Positions 8,943 to 17,930 of a stretch of 64,000 bases of DNA are shown in pieces. Every line of letters begins with the position of its first letter. Position 1 is the stretch's first letter. The position numbers and the translations under genes were made by a program. Location of the stretch: the NCBI GenBank assembly GCA_030528555.1, contig JAUMYQ010000006.1, positions 1 to 64,000 of the forward strand, given 5' to 3'. Source of the stretch: Porphyromonadaceae bacterium. GTDB lineage: Bacteria > Bacteroidota > Bacteroidia > Bacteroidales > Porphyromonadaceae. The notes beneath the pieces were generated by a model. It searched no databases, was not told where the DNA came from, and was given only the letters and a program-made list of their open reading frames with translations.

Positions 8943-10244
8943 TTATAACTGATTGAATTTACTCATGGCATTTGCCTTGATGTCGTCTGCAATGTCGATG
9001 TAAGGCTTCATGGCCTTGTAGTCGCTGTGTCCTGTCCACTTCATGACCACCTGCGGAGGGATGCCGAGGGCAAGGGCATTACAAATAAAGGTGCGACGAC
9101 CTGCGTGAGTACCAAGGAGGGCATACTTGGGCGTGACCTCGTCAATACGCTCGTTGCCTCGGTAGTACGTCTGACGCACAGGCTCATCTATGCCTGCTAA
9201 CTCAGCCAATTCTTTGAGATAGTCGTTCATCTTTTGATTAGTGATGATGGGCAATACCTTATCGCCTTCAAAAGCCACCTCCTTATATTTTTCCAAAATC
9301 GCTTAACTGTGATTGTTGAGTTCTATGATTAGACTGTCCGAGGTCTTAACGGTCGTTACCTCGATATGTTCTCCTTTAATATCGCTCCGTCTAAGATTAG
9401 CGACATCGGAATAACGCAAGCCAGTGAAGCACTGAAAGAGGAAGACATCACGCACTCGTTCGAGAGCCTGCTTGTTCGCAGGTATTTCGAACTCTCGGAG
9501 CTTGGTCAGCTCATTCCACGTCAGGAAGATGATTTTCTTCTGCGTGCTCTTGAGTTTGGGCTTATAAGTGTCGTAAGCATTATTCTGATGAATGCCCTGC
9601 TTGAAGCCCCAACGCAAAAACCATTTGAGGAACGCCAGCTGTTTTCCGATGGTACTGTTACGCATTTCCTTGATTTCACGAAGATAAGCTACATAGTCGT
9701 TCAGCTCCTTCTCATCGAAAAACTCAAAGTTGAGCCCCTCCCGAAAGTTCAAGAGGTGGTTCTTCACAGCTGCAAACTTCTCATAAGTCGAGTGCGTCCA
9801 ATCATTCTGTCGCCCACAATCACGCACAAACTCATCAAAGACCTTGTAGAAATCACTGCTTTCAGTAGCTTTTTTCTTTTTGGAGGGCTTCGCTTCTTCC
9901 TCCGCAGGTCTGTGCAGGGCATTGAATGCCTCCTTGAACTGCTCGGGCGTGGGCATCACCTCATCTACCTCAAACTTCTTGAATATTTCCTGTATCTCGG
10001 TATAGTAGCCGAGGAGCGAAGCATTAATTTCGGCAGCTGATTGTTTGAGCTTATTCGTGCAACCATTTTTGACTCGCTGCTTATCGGCATCCCACTTGGT
10101 AGCATCAATACGATATCCCGTTGTAAACTCGATGCGCTGAGAAGCGAAGTTCACACGCATCCGAATAGGCACATTCTCCACAATGGGAACACCTGCCTTC
10201 TTACGACTCTCTAGAGCAAAGATGATATTGCGTTTGATGTTCAT
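8943..10244 (-). pseudogene. Tyrosine recombinase (integrase) interrupted by one in-frame TAA
   Basis: Bacteroidetes-type phage integrase with the Arm-DNA-binding/SAM-like N-terminus and C-terminal catalytic domain. The first part starts at ATG 10244 (MNIKRNIIFALESRKKAGVP; an upstream TTG is less likely), includes the catalytic Arg in CFTGLRYSDVANL and Lys in TTVKTSDS, then stops at TAA 9303-9305 after IELNNHS. The same frame continues AILEKYKEVAFEGDK to 8943 with the remaining catalytic residues: HAGRR, GHSDYKAM and the nucleophile Tyr in KPYIDI. One nonsense base therefore separates two otherwise intact halves. Without suppression the product lacks the nucleophile and the element could not excise. 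Its position next to the phage gene remnant marks the right end of the element. Confidence 0.9.
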
Positions 10245-10374
10245 ATTATCTGGGTATGTAGTTTTTGCACCCAAAAATTAATATTACCAAAGATTTTCCA
10301 TGAAATCTCATTTTATCAAACCGAGATACAAACAACTGAAAAACAAAAGATTGAAAAGTTAAGACTATTTATAA
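10245..10374. other. Right boundary of the integrated element (attachment region)
   Basis: Between the integrase start and the first open codon of the truncated phage gene at 10375 there is an AT-rich stretch of about 130 bp. The junction with the interrupted phage gene, and thus the att site, must lie here. The exact core cannot be set because the left end is outside the window. Confidence 0.5.
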
Positions 10375-10734
10375 GGGGGCAAGAGAAAGAGCCTCCGCCT
10401 CTATGGCAAAACCGATACCCCAGGTGTCCTCGCTGCTGGGCGTGTCGCCCCCGATGGCTCGCTCCGTGTCGCCTGGGGAGCTAAAGTCAATCGTAGTGGC
10501 AGGCTTTCGCCCGAAGTGACCAAGAACGCTGATAACACTTACACCATCTATCACTCCGTGGGGCATAGTCGCTACATCCCCCTGCTGACCACCGAGGACA
10601 GCCGTGATGTGGCAAACTACTTTGAGGTGCGTGACACCTCCTTCAAGGTGCGCCTCACTTATCCCAACGAGAACAGAAGTGCCTACCCCAACGGCTTTAG
10701 CTACGCCATCCTCGGTGATAACAATACGATATGA
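10375..10734 (+). pseudogene. 3' fragment of a phage structural gene cut by the element
   Basis: An open frame without its own start runs from just after TAA 10372 to TGA 10734, about 119 codons (RLYGKTDTPGVLAAGRVAPD near its beginning, YPNGFSYAILGDNNTI at its end). It lacks a natural start, and an internal ATG at 10516 would give only 72 residues. It overlaps the next gene by 4 bp (ATGA), as in a phage operon. The content, rich in small beta-strand segments, would fit a tail, baseplate or neck protein, but no named family is recognized. The 5' part was probably displaced by the mobile element on its left. Confidence 0.65.
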
Positions 10735-11993
10735 CGATGAATAAAACGTGCATTCTAACCCCAGCTAATCGGTCCATCGACCCTGCGGTATTTATCACCA
10801 AGGGTAACGACAGCCTCCTAACCCTGCACCTTACCACGGGACAAGGAGAACCTATTAACCTCAGAGAGGCAGGCAACCTCTCAGTGGCGATCATCTCCGC
10901 ACGTTCGGGGATGAACATTACGCCTGTCTTTCGAATAATGCCTGAGGGCGTATTGGAATTCGAGTTCGATGCGCAACAGCAAGAGTTGGGTATCTATGGG
11001 CTACGTGTAAGCTACGAAATAGCTTCGCAAGATTTCGCAGATGGGCGTGAGCAAGTAACGTGGCAAGCCAGCAACCTCATCGAGGTTGTCCCGACCTCTA
11101 CCTTGGCCCTGAGCTCAGCCCAACCTATTAACGGCTACATCGCAGCCCTCAAGAGAGGACCCATAGGCCCAAAAGGAGAGAAGGGAGACCCTGGAGTGCC
11201 TGGCAAAGATGGCAAGACACCCTACATTAAGGACGGTACTTGGTGGATAGGGGATACCAATACCGAGGTCAACGCAGAAGTCAAGCAGGATATATTTACT
11301 ACCGAAGAATGGCTCAGAATGTCCAAGCTAACCACGCACAAAGCCGTGGTCGCGGATGTGATGATCGATGACCAAGCGATAAATACCCTCCAGAAGTTCC
11401 TTGATAGCAAAGACACCCATCCAGGGCTACAAAGAAATCAAGTAGTAGGAGCTAGAAAAACAGCGAGCCAATATACCTACGAGTGGTATTATATCAAAGA
11501 CATCACTAAATATGGCCTCAACTTTATCATAAACGTACGTGCCTCCTATACCTCTGGACAATGTGCTTTGTATTGGAAGCAAGACGGAGAATGGCAATCT
11601 GTAATAGCAGCAAAAGAACGTGAAGATAGCCGAAACCACTACGCTACAGCCCATATCAACAACCCTCAGGGAGAGGTGGTGCTCATGTGTCGTCCCATCT
11701 GGGATTTTGGCTACGAGATCCATGGCATGGACATCTATAGTCCTTACGAGGAAAACATTGCCTATCCCATGGGAACTTGGCTCGGACGTAATAGACTCCC
11801 CAATAAAGGAGATACATACATCTGTACCAATCTCGGTGTTAAAGGTGAACGTGTCCTCTTGGCCTACGACGGACACAACTGGCTCACAGCTTGGGGGGCT
11901 GTCGTACGAGGAGAAACAACTCTAGAAGCAAAACAAGCCTACGCTCATGCTGTGCTATCCCTGCGTGACGCTATAATCAACCCAATAACATAA
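10731..11993 (+). CDS. Prophage tail/fibre-like protein with short collagen-like repeat
   Basis: A 420-residue protein. The N-terminal ~120 residues form a beta-rich domain (NLSVAIISARSGMNITPVF; LGIYGLRVSYE) similar in style to phage baseplate or upper-tail proteins. It is followed by a collagen-like Gly-X-Y stretch (GPIGPKGEKGDPGVPGKDGK, about residues 144-163) and a glycine- and tryptophan-containing TPYIKDGTWWIGDTNTEV segment common in Bacteroidetes phage fibres. The C-terminal ~200 residues are unassigned and may be the receptor-binding head. It is translationally coupled to the truncated phage gene upstream and followed by a phage-type Dam gene. Structural role in a prophage remnant is inferred from composition and context. 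Confidence 0.65.
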   Translation: MTMNKTCILTPANRSIDPAVFITKGNDSLLTLHLTTGQGEPINLREAGNLSVAIISARSGMNITPVFRIMPEGVLEFEFDAQQQELGIYGLRVSYEIASQDFADGREQVTWQASNLIEVVPTSTLALSSAQPINGYIAALKRGPIGPKGEKGDPGVPGKDGKTPYIKDGTWWIGDTNTEVNAEVKQDIFTTEEWLRMSKLTTHKAVVADVMIDDQAINTLQKFLDSKDTHPGLQRNQVVGARKTASQYTYEWYYIKDITKYGLNFIINVRASYTSGQCALYWKQDGEWQSVIAAKEREDSRNHYATAHINNPQGEVVLMCRPIWDFGYEIHGMDIYSPYEENIAYPMGTWLGRNRLPNKGDTYICTNLGVKGERVLLAYDGHNWLTAWGAVVRGETTLEAKQAYAHAVLSLRDAIINPIT

Positions 11994-12094
11994 GAAGCTA
12001 AAATCACTCCGAAGGACGAGGCAGGAAATAAAGTAAGCCCCCATCCTTTTGTTTTTATGAGGTTGGGCTGCAAAAGTAGCTAAAGAAACAACAG

Positions 12095-12910
12095 ATGACA
12101 ACAACGAAGCAAACAAGAACTATGCGCACACCGATTACTTATTATGGAGGTAAGCAAAGAATGCTCAAATACATCCTACCTCTTATCCCCAAACATGACC
12201 TCTACACCGAAGCCTTCGTTGGAGGTGCTTCCGTATTGTTTGCCAAAGACCCAGCCCCTGCCGAAGTCATTAACGACCTCAATGGTGACCTTATTAACTT
12301 CTATCAAGTCGCTCAGGCCAACTACACAGCCCTTAAGCATCGAATTAGCCTAACACTGCATAGCCGTACCGCCCATGCCCATGCAGCATACGTCTTGGCT
12401 CAACCTGTATTCTTTGATGAGGTAGAGCGTGCGTGGGCAATATGGGTGCTATCGAAGATGAGTTTTGCCAGTAGGCTGGACGGTGCCTTCGGATATAATT
12501 TCAGTGGCTCAATGCCTAAGAAAGTACACAACGCCAAGGATGCCTTTACTAAAGAGATTAGTCAACGACTTGAGCATGTGACCATAGAATGTCGGGATGC
12601 CCTAAGCGTCCTCGAAACCTATGATAAGCCCTCAGCGTGGCACTTCATTGACCCACCCTATGTGGGAACATGGTGTGGGCATTATGATGCCATGTTTAGT
12701 GAGGTAGACCTCGGACGCCTCCTCGAACTGCTCGCCCGAATAAAGGGTAAATTCATGCTCACCATGTTCCCTAACGAGTTAATCACTCAGTATGCCGAGC
12801 AACACAACTGGATCATTCATCGCATAGAGCGTGTCATTTCCACAGCTAAGAACAAGCGTAGAACACAACAAGAATGGATGATCTGCAACTATAACCTCAA
12901 AGAAGATTAG
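12095..12910 (+). CDS. D12-class DNA adenine methylase (Dam-like, prophage)
   Basis: A 271-residue N6-adenine methyltransferase. The SAM-binding motif is near the N-terminus (PITYYGGKQRMLKYILPLIP, then EAFVGGASVLFAK), followed by EVINDLNGDLINFY. The catalytic motif is IDPPYVG (about residues 188-194), the DPPY variant typical of Dam/D12 enzymes. The likely start may be ATG 12122 (MRTPITYYGG) rather than 12095; both are in frame. Dam-like enzymes of this size in Bacteroidetes prophages usually methylate GATC-like or other short sites and act without a partner nuclease. It is the last gene of the prophage remnant and is followed by a hairpin. Confidence 0.9.
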   Translation: MTTTKQTRTMRTPITYYGGKQRMLKYILPLIPKHDLYTEAFVGGASVLFAKDPAPAEVINDLNGDLINFYQVAQANYTALKHRISLTLHSRTAHAHAAYVLAQPVFFDEVERAWAIWVLSKMSFASRLDGAFGYNFSGSMPKKVHNAKDAFTKEISQRLEHVTIECRDALSVLETYDKPSAWHFIDPPYVGTWCGHYDAMFSEVDLGRLLELLARIKGKFMLTMFPNELITQYAEQHNWIIHRIERVISTAKNKRRTQQEWMICNYNLKED

Positions 12911-12930
12911 AACAACATTAGAACGCAATT

Positions 12931-12965
12931 AGAGCCACATCCGAATATTCCTCGAATGTGGCTCT
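12931..12965 (+). terminator. Hairpin after the prophage Dam gene
   Basis: AGAGCCACAT (12931-12940) and ATGTGGCTCT (12956-12965) form a perfect 10-bp stem 20 bp beyond the stop. It lacks a clear T-run but its position fits a terminator. Confidence 0.6.
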
Positions 12966-13028
12966 AGTGCCTTGTTCTGCTATGCTTCTCTATTGATGGG
13001 AAACAATTCTCTCTCCCAAAATTTTGAT

Positions 13029-13096
13029 ACGCTTCGTTTGGCTTTCAGACCCTCAATCTCATACGCTTCGTTTCAAAAGTCTCCAACGCTTCGTTT
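13029..13096. repeat. Three copies of ACGCTTCGTTT
   Basis: The 11-mer occurs at 13029-13039, 13063-13073 and 13086-13096 in the same orientation with unequal spacing (34 and 23 bp). It sits between the prophage remnant and the mazG terminator. Purpose unknown; the spacing is too irregular for CRISPR. Confidence 0.6.
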
Positions 13097-13130
13097 TACC
13101 GATTATAAATGAAATCAAGAATAACGTAAA

Positions 13131-13170
13131 AAACAATCTAGAGAGAATAATTCTAGACTCTAGATTGTTT
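13131..13170 (-). terminator. Terminator of the mazG-dsbD unit
   Basis: AAACAATCTAGAG (13131-13143) and CTCTAGATTGTTT (13158-13170) make a 13-bp perfect stem. On the minus strand it is followed by a T-run, about 50 bp after the mazG stop, so it is a good intrinsic terminator. Confidence 0.75.
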
Positions 13171-13218
13171 CCTTAGAACAGAGGGAGATTTATTCCCCAC
13201 TATGAATGACTTATATAG

Positions 13219-14001
13219 TTATTCGAAAGTCTTAGCTTCATTCCATAGTGCATCCATCTCGGCGAGGGTCATGTCCTTAAGTTGCTTGCCTAGTTCTCCA
13301 GCTCGTGCCTCGATGTAGTTGAAGCGGCGAATGAACTTTTGGTTCGTAGCCTCAAGGGCATTGTCGGGATTCAGCTTATAGAGACGAGCGATATTGACGA
13401 GGCTGAAGATGAAGTCGCCCAGCTCGATGTGCATTGCCTCCTCATTGCTCTGGACAAAAGCCTCACGCAGCTCGCTCAACTCTTCCTCCACCTTGCCCCA
13501 AGCATCGGATGGCTGCTCCCAGTCGAAGCCCACAGCACGCGCCTTGTCCTGAACCCGGTAGGCTTTGATTAGGGCAGGCAGCGAGCTTGGTACGCCAGAG
13601 AGAACGGACTTATTGCCGCCCTTCTCTCGCTGCTTGAGCTGCTCCCAGTTGCTTACCACAGCCTCCGAGCCACTGACCTCCACCTCGCCATAGACATGGG
13701 GATGGCGGTAGATGAGCTTATCACAGAGGGCATGGCACACAGTCGCCACATCGAACGAGCCCTGCTCCTCGGCAATTTTGCTGTAAAAGACGATGTGCAA
13801 CAGTACATCGCCCAGCTCTTTCTTGATCTCTTCGGTCTGACCAGCCATAATGGCATCGGACAGCTCGTAGACCTCCTCGAGGGTATTGGGACGTAGGCTC
13901 TCGGTCGTCTGCTCCCTATCCCAGGGACATTCGGCTCTGAGCCTGTCCATCACATCGAGTAGCCGACCGAAGGCCTGCATCTTCTCTTCCCTTGTGCTCA
14001 T
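13219..14001 (-). CDS. mazG: Nucleoside triphosphate pyrophosphohydrolase MazG
   Basis: A 260-residue cytosolic house-cleaning enzyme that hydrolyses (d)NTPs to NMP and pyrophosphate. It contains the two tandem MazG domains. The first has the EExxE/ExxD metal motif (NTLEEVYELSDAI, then KKELGDVLLHIVFYSK, residues about 37-75). The second repeats it (KVEEELSELREAF, then HIELGDFIFSLVNIAR, about 170-210). Length matches the E. coli type. The start is ATG 14001, six bases from the stop of dsbD, so the two are co-transcribed. A strong terminator follows. No oddities. Confidence 0.95.
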   Translation of the reverse strand: MSTREEKMQAFGRLLDVMDRLRAECPWDREQTTESLRPNTLEEVYELSDAIMAGQTEEIKKELGDVLLHIVFYSKIAEEQGSFDVATVCHALCDKLIYRHPHVYGEVEVSGSEAVVSNWEQLKQREKGGNKSVLSGVPSSLPALIKAYRVQDKARAVGFDWEQPSDAWGKVEEELSELREAFVQSNEEAMHIELGDFIFSLVNIARLYKLNPDNALEATNQKFIRRFNYIEARAGELGKQLKDMTLAEMDALWNEAKTFE

Positions 14002-14007
14002 CGTGGT

Positions 14008-16134
14008 TTACTGCTGATGTATGGCTTCGCTCTGAGCCTTAAACTGTTTGATACCAGACTGTAGCCATTCGATGTAGGCAGAGATATCCTCATTATAAGC
14101 GCGAGAAGTCGTAAGCGGACGACCAGCGTGGTCAAGAGCGACATAGAAAGGCTGAGCATTAGCCCCGAACTTATGGCGCTGTAGGTAGCTCCACTTGTCG
14201 CCCACGGTGCGTAGCTTCACCCGGGAGCCGTTCTCCTCTACCTCGATAACCTCAGGTAGGGAGGTCTTGTCGTCCACCATCAGGGTAATGAGAACGTAGT
14301 CATTCTCCAGAATGCCCTTGACACGAGGGTCAATCCATACGGATGCCTCCATCTTGCGGCAGTTGACACAGCCAAAGCCAGAGAAGTCTACCAGCACGGG
14401 TTTACCCTTCTTACGCGCATACTCCATACCCACCTCATAGTCATCGAACTTGGCGTGCACGCCACCCTCATAGAGGTTGAAGTCCTGCGTGGTGAGCGGA
14501 GGGGCAAAGGCACTGATGCTGCGCAGTGGTGCGCCCCAAAGGCCAGGGATCATATATACGGAGAAGGAGAGGGAGATTAGCCCCAAGAATAGCCCAGGGA
14601 TAGAGGTACGCTCGCTGGGCGTATCGTGTGGGAAGTTGATCTTACCAATGAGGTAGAAGCCTAAGAGCGTGAAGATAACGATCCACAGGGCGAGGAAAGT
14701 TTCTCTGTCAAGGATGCCCCAACCATAAGCAAGGTCAGCCACGGAGAGGAACTTGAGCGAGAGGGCCAGCTCAAGGAAGGCGAGAACGACCTTAACCGAG
14801 TTTAGCCAACCACCACTCTTGGGCATCGACTGGAGCATACTTGGGAAGATGGCAAAGAGCGCAAAGGGCAAGGCTAGAGCCAGTGCGAAGCCGAACATTC
14901 CCACGGCAGGACCTAGCAAATCGCCCATCGAGGCTGCCTGCACAAGTAGCGTGCCGACAATTGGACCAGTACAGCTGAATGACACCAACGCCAGCGTAAA
15001 GGCCATGAAGAAGATGCTCAGGAGACCGCTCGAACTATCCGCCTTTTGGTCTATCTTATTCGTCCACGAAGCTGGCAGCACTAGCTCAAACGCTCCGAAG
15101 AATGAGATGGCAAAGAAGACGAGCAGAAGGAAGAAGACGATGTTGAACACCGCATTCGTGGCGAGGTTATTGAGGGCAGCGGGGCCGAAAAGACCCGTCA
15201 CCACAAGCCCCAAGATGAGGTAGATGACAATGATCGACACACCATAGGTAATGGCATCACGGATAGACTTGCTGCGATCTTTGGTGCGCTTGAGGAAGAA
15301 GCTCACCGTCATGGGGATCATCGGCCACACGCAAGGGGTCATCAGAGCGATAAGCCCACCAAGGAAGCCATAGAGCAGGATCATCAGGAGCGAGGAGTTT
15401 GCCTCGGCATACGTCTTGTCGCCAAAGGCTTTTAGCTCATCGATGGCAGGTCGCCAAAGGTCATCGCCCGAGGCGGTGGGTGTAGCAGCATCGCCATTCG
15501 TAGGAAATACGGCTAGCGAATCGGTAGGGGCTTGCCCTTCGCTCTCCTCGTTCGTAGACTCAACCTCTGGCTTAGCCGCCTCGGTTGGCTGCTCGGCTGG
15601 TGTTGCCACAGGCTTGGCTTCCTTTGCCTTGGGGAGCTCGCCTAGGTCTTTTACCCCGAGACTTACCTCATAGCTCGTAGGAGGAAGGCACTGCTGGTCG
15701 TTGCAAACCATATAGCGCACAGCACCCTCGAAGCGGAATTTCTCAGGGTCTGTCAGCTTGATCTTTTGACGAAGCTCGGCACGCCCCTCGAAGTAGCCGA
15801 TCTGCATCTCGAACATATTGTCAAACTTCTCTATCGGAGTTACAGGACTATAAAGTTTGCCCACGAGCTGCGCCCCAGAGATCTTGTCTACCAACAGCGT
15901 CGTAGGCTGCGGACCGCCCTCGGGGATCGAGGTCGAGTACATATGCCAGCCAGAGCCAATGGAGGCTTTGAAGACGAGTACACGCTCAGTGTCTGACTTC
16001 TTCTCCATTGAGTACGTCCACTTGACGGCATCCGAAACGATTTGCGCTCCTGCTTGACCATATCCAGCGAGCGAAAGGAGCATGCCTAAGGCAATGTAGC
16101 GTAGGCGTGCTAGGAATGATGGTAATATCCTCAT
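14008..16134 (-). CDS. dsbD: Thiol:disulfide interchange protein DsbD
   Basis: A 708-residue inner-membrane protein that passes electrons from cytoplasmic thioredoxin to periplasmic proteins. A signal peptide (residues 1-30, ending AGAQ) precedes an N-terminal DsbD-alpha-like domain with a Cys pair (CNDQQC). An acidic/Pro linker follows, then an eight-helix membrane domain (about 240-560) with a Cys in PCVWPMIPM and another in FSCTGPIVG. The C-terminal thioredoxin-like gamma domain has the active site FGCVNCRKME. All three redox modules are present, so it should work as a full electron relay. It lies between the rluA-type gene and mazG in a compact minus-strand run. Confidence 0.93.
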   Translation of the reverse strand: MRILPSFLARLRYIALGMLLSLAGYGQAGAQIVSDAVKWTYSMEKKSDTERVLVFKASIGSGWHMYSTSIPEGGPQPTTLLVDKISGAQLVGKLYSPVTPIEKFDNMFEMQIGYFEGRAELRQKIKLTDPEKFRFEGAVRYMVCNDQQCLPPTSYEVSLGVKDLGELPKAKEAKPVATPAEQPTEAAKPEVESTNEESEGQAPTDSLAVFPTNGDAATPTASGDDLWRPAIDELKAFGDKTYAEANSSLLMILLYGFLGGLIALMTPCVWPMIPMTVSFFLKRTKDRSKSIRDAITYGVSIIVIYLILGLVVTGLFGPAALNNLATNAVFNIVFFLLLVFFAISFFGAFELVLPASWTNKIDQKADSSSGLLSIFFMAFTLALVSFSCTGPIVGTLLVQAASMGDLLGPAVGMFGFALALALPFALFAIFPSMLQSMPKSGGWLNSVKVVLAFLELALSLKFLSVADLAYGWGILDRETFLALWIVIFTLLGFYLIGKINFPHDTPSERTSIPGLFLGLISLSFSVYMIPGLWGAPLRSISAFAPPLTTQDFNLYEGGVHAKFDDYEVGMEYARKKGKPVLVDFSGFGCVNCRKMEASVWIDPRVKGILENDYVLITLMVDDKTSLPEVIEVEENGSRVKLRTVGDKWSYLQRHKFGANAQPFYVALDHAGRPLTTSRAYNEDISAYIEWLQSGIKQFKAQSEAIHQQ

Positions 16135-16164
16135 TACTTTAATAGGTTTTGAATATCAAGATTA

Positions 16165-17136
16165 TTATTTCTTAGAAAGGATAGGCTGACGAAGCCACTT
16201 GCGCATCTCGGCTGGGATGCCTTGTTCGAAGTTGTACTGCTTGCCCGTCATTGGATGAACAAAGCTCATAGAGATTGTCTCCAGAGCTACTCGTCCGAGG
16301 TCTTTTCGGCGACTGCCATTGCGCCAATCCCCAAAGATGGGACATTTGATGGCGGCAAGCTGCTTACGAAGCCGGTTGTTACGTCCACTCTTGAGCTCTA
16401 CTACTAACAGAGAGCCGGTAGGGGTCTCGGTCACGACCCGGTAATGCGCTAGCCCTGTCGGATCTGCCTGAAGACTTCTAGTAGAGGCAGGGCGTAGAGG
16501 CCGAGCCGTCTTTTTAGCTTCCTTAGGGTTCTCCTCTGGCATTGGAGGGGCGAGATAGCCCTCGCGCTCGGGCATCATGCCCTCAATAGCGACAGCAAAA
16601 GTTTGGCTCTTGACATATTTGTCCCACTGATCGGTCATCTCAGTCTGTAGTTCCCTGCTCTTGGCCATCAAGACGAAGCCCGAGCTGTCCTTATCAATGC
16701 GGTTAAGCAGGTAGACCTTTGCCCGAGGGTTAAACTTTTTTAGGTATTCGGATAGCACTTGCATGAGGGTTTTGTCCCGCTCCTCTCCACTTGAGACAGT
16801 GGGGATGCCAGCCTTCTTATGCACAAGTATGAGCTGGTCATCCTGCCACAGCACATTGATCTGGGGATGATGCAGCTTCTCTGGCAGAGGTGCTGGATGC
16901 AGCACAACGGTGTCTCCACAGCGTAGGGGGGTGTCGAACTGAGTAGTCGGCTCCTCATTGACCGAGATAAATCGGTCATGCAGGAGCTGCTTGATGGTGG
17001 TTCGGCTGCGATCTTTGAGTGCATGCCCCACGAGGAAAGACATCAGCGTTGTCTCCGTCTCCTCTACTACGAAAGTAAAGTGTGGGCGTGGCATACGCCT
17101 CGTTTGTACAAGCTTGCTATTTATTTTTTTTGTCAT
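16165..17136 (-). CDS. RluA-family pseudouridine synthase
   Basis: A 323-residue enzyme converting uridine to pseudouridine in structured RNA. It has an N-terminal S4-like RNA-binding segment (TTIKQLLHDRFISVN) and the RluA catalytic motif LLNRIDKDSSGFVLMAKS, whose Asp is the nucleophile; downstream it shows the usual ELKSGRNNRLRKQLAAIKCP, where most RluA/RluD proteins have GRTHQIR. A charged, Pro-rich insert (about 197-220, PPMPEENPKEAKKTARPLRP) is lineage-specific. It overlaps the upstream membrane-protein gene by 20 bp. Substrate is not predictable from sequence. A second family member is encoded 0.8 kb upstream. Confidence 0.88.
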   Translation of the reverse strand: MTKKINSKLVQTRRMPRPHFTFVVEETETTLMSFLVGHALKDRSRTTIKQLLHDRFISVNEEPTTQFDTPLRCGDTVVLHPAPLPEKLHHPQINVLWQDDQLILVHKKAGIPTVSSGEERDKTLMQVLSEYLKKFNPRAKVYLLNRIDKDSSGFVLMAKSRELQTEMTDQWDKYVKSQTFAVAIEGMMPEREGYLAPPMPEENPKEAKKTARPLRPASTRSLQADPTGLAHYRVVTETPTGSLLVVELKSGRNNRLRKQLAAIKCPIFGDWRNGSRRKDLGRVALETISMSFVHPMTGKQYNFEQGIPAEMRKWLRQPILSKK

Positions 17137-17512
17137 GTTGCTTTTTTGATTGATGGCCTTTGTTCTTTCCTCTGCTCATATAGAGACCGATAAAATTGGC
17201 GTAGATCATGAAGACCAATCCGAGGACAAAGAAGAGTATCCAGAGACCTTGCCCATAGGCCCTAAGGTAGCCTAGTCGTGCTACAGCGGAGAGGATGAAA
17301 AGTAAGGAGGCGAGGAGGCTCATCTTGACCAAGCGACTCGTACGCAAATCGAGCTGCTGCCCTCGAGGAGCTAGCAAGAAATAGAGCATATAGCCCAAGC
17401 CTCCGAGTAGATACAAGAGATCAAAGACCAAGCTCTCCATAAGCCCAAGAGCTGCCCCGAAGATAAGGAGTAAGCTACTCCCCAAATAAAGATATCTATG
17501 CTTGATGTTCAT
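17117..17512 (-). CDS. Small integral membrane protein, unknown function
   Basis: A 131-residue protein with about four hydrophobic helices (residues 8-25, 29-47, 63-81, 91-112) and a highly basic, Lys/Gln-rich C-terminal tail (KNKGHQSKKQHDKKNK). No family is recognized. It overlaps the divIC start region by 4 bp upstream and the pseudouridine synthase by 20 bp downstream, so it is part of an operon with cell-division and RNA-modification genes. A membrane-envelope role is a guess from context only. Confidence 0.7.
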   Translation of the reverse strand: MNIKHRYLYLGSSLLLIFGAALGLMESLVFDLLYLLGGLGYMLYFLLAPRGQQLDLRTSRLVKMSLLASLLFILSAVARLGYLRAYGQGLWILFFVLGLVFMIYANFIGLYMSRGKNKGHQSKKQHDKKNK

Positions 17513-17886
17513 TGATTCTCAGTGGTGCGATCATTTTCGAGTTTTAGGATGTAGATTTCCTCTCCTGGTGATTTCATATAGTACTTCTCCCGAGCTATAT
17601 ACTCGATCTCCTCAGGATTGGTACGGATGTTCTCTAGCCGTAGGCTATCGCTCACGAAACGAGGGATAAGCCTATCCAAGTCATTAGAAACCCTGTACTC
17701 TCTCTGCTTGATCAGCACATATCGCCAGAGAGTATAGTCGCCCTGGCCACATGTATATGTACCTACAAGTAGGAGGGCAATGAGGTACTTGCCCCACCTA
17801 TAGGTGGCATCCCACTGCTGTAACAGCTCCCAACCTCGTTTAAGGTAAGTCTTGGCAGCAATCCAAATATCTGAGGCTGATTTCAT
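17509..17886 (-). CDS. Septum formation initiator FtsB/DivIC-like
   Basis: A 125-residue bitopic membrane protein of the divisome. One transmembrane helix (about residues 32-47, KYLIALLLVGTYTCG) is followed by a short periplasmic region with coiled-coil character (LIKQREYRVSNDLDRLIPRF). The ending NPEEIEYIAREKYYMKSPGE is the conserved DivIC tail, with EIEYIAREKYYMKSPGEEIY fitting the family consensus. It should bridge FtsL/FtsQ to the FtsWI synthase. Its stop overlaps the next gene by 4 bp. Confidence 0.85.
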   Translation of the reverse strand: MKSASDIWIAAKTYLKRGWELLQQWDATYRWGKYLIALLLVGTYTCGQGDYTLWRYVLIKQREYRVSNDLDRLIPRFVSDSLRLENIRTNPEEIEYIAREKYYMKSPGEEIYILKLENDRTTENQ

Positions 17887-17930
17887 CTCTATCTTGTATA
17901 TCTGTCCTATATATTCTGCGCCTTATTGCC

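Noticed and set aside
9303..9305. Stop-codon recoding in the integrase
   Set aside because: No structural signal for readthrough is visible and three other genes of the element are broken too, so decay is simpler.
9366..10040. 224-codon plus-strand frame
   Set aside because: Antisense of the integrase.
13029..13096. Possible CRISPR array
   Set aside because: Repeats are only 11 bp and spacing is irregular; no cas genes nearby.
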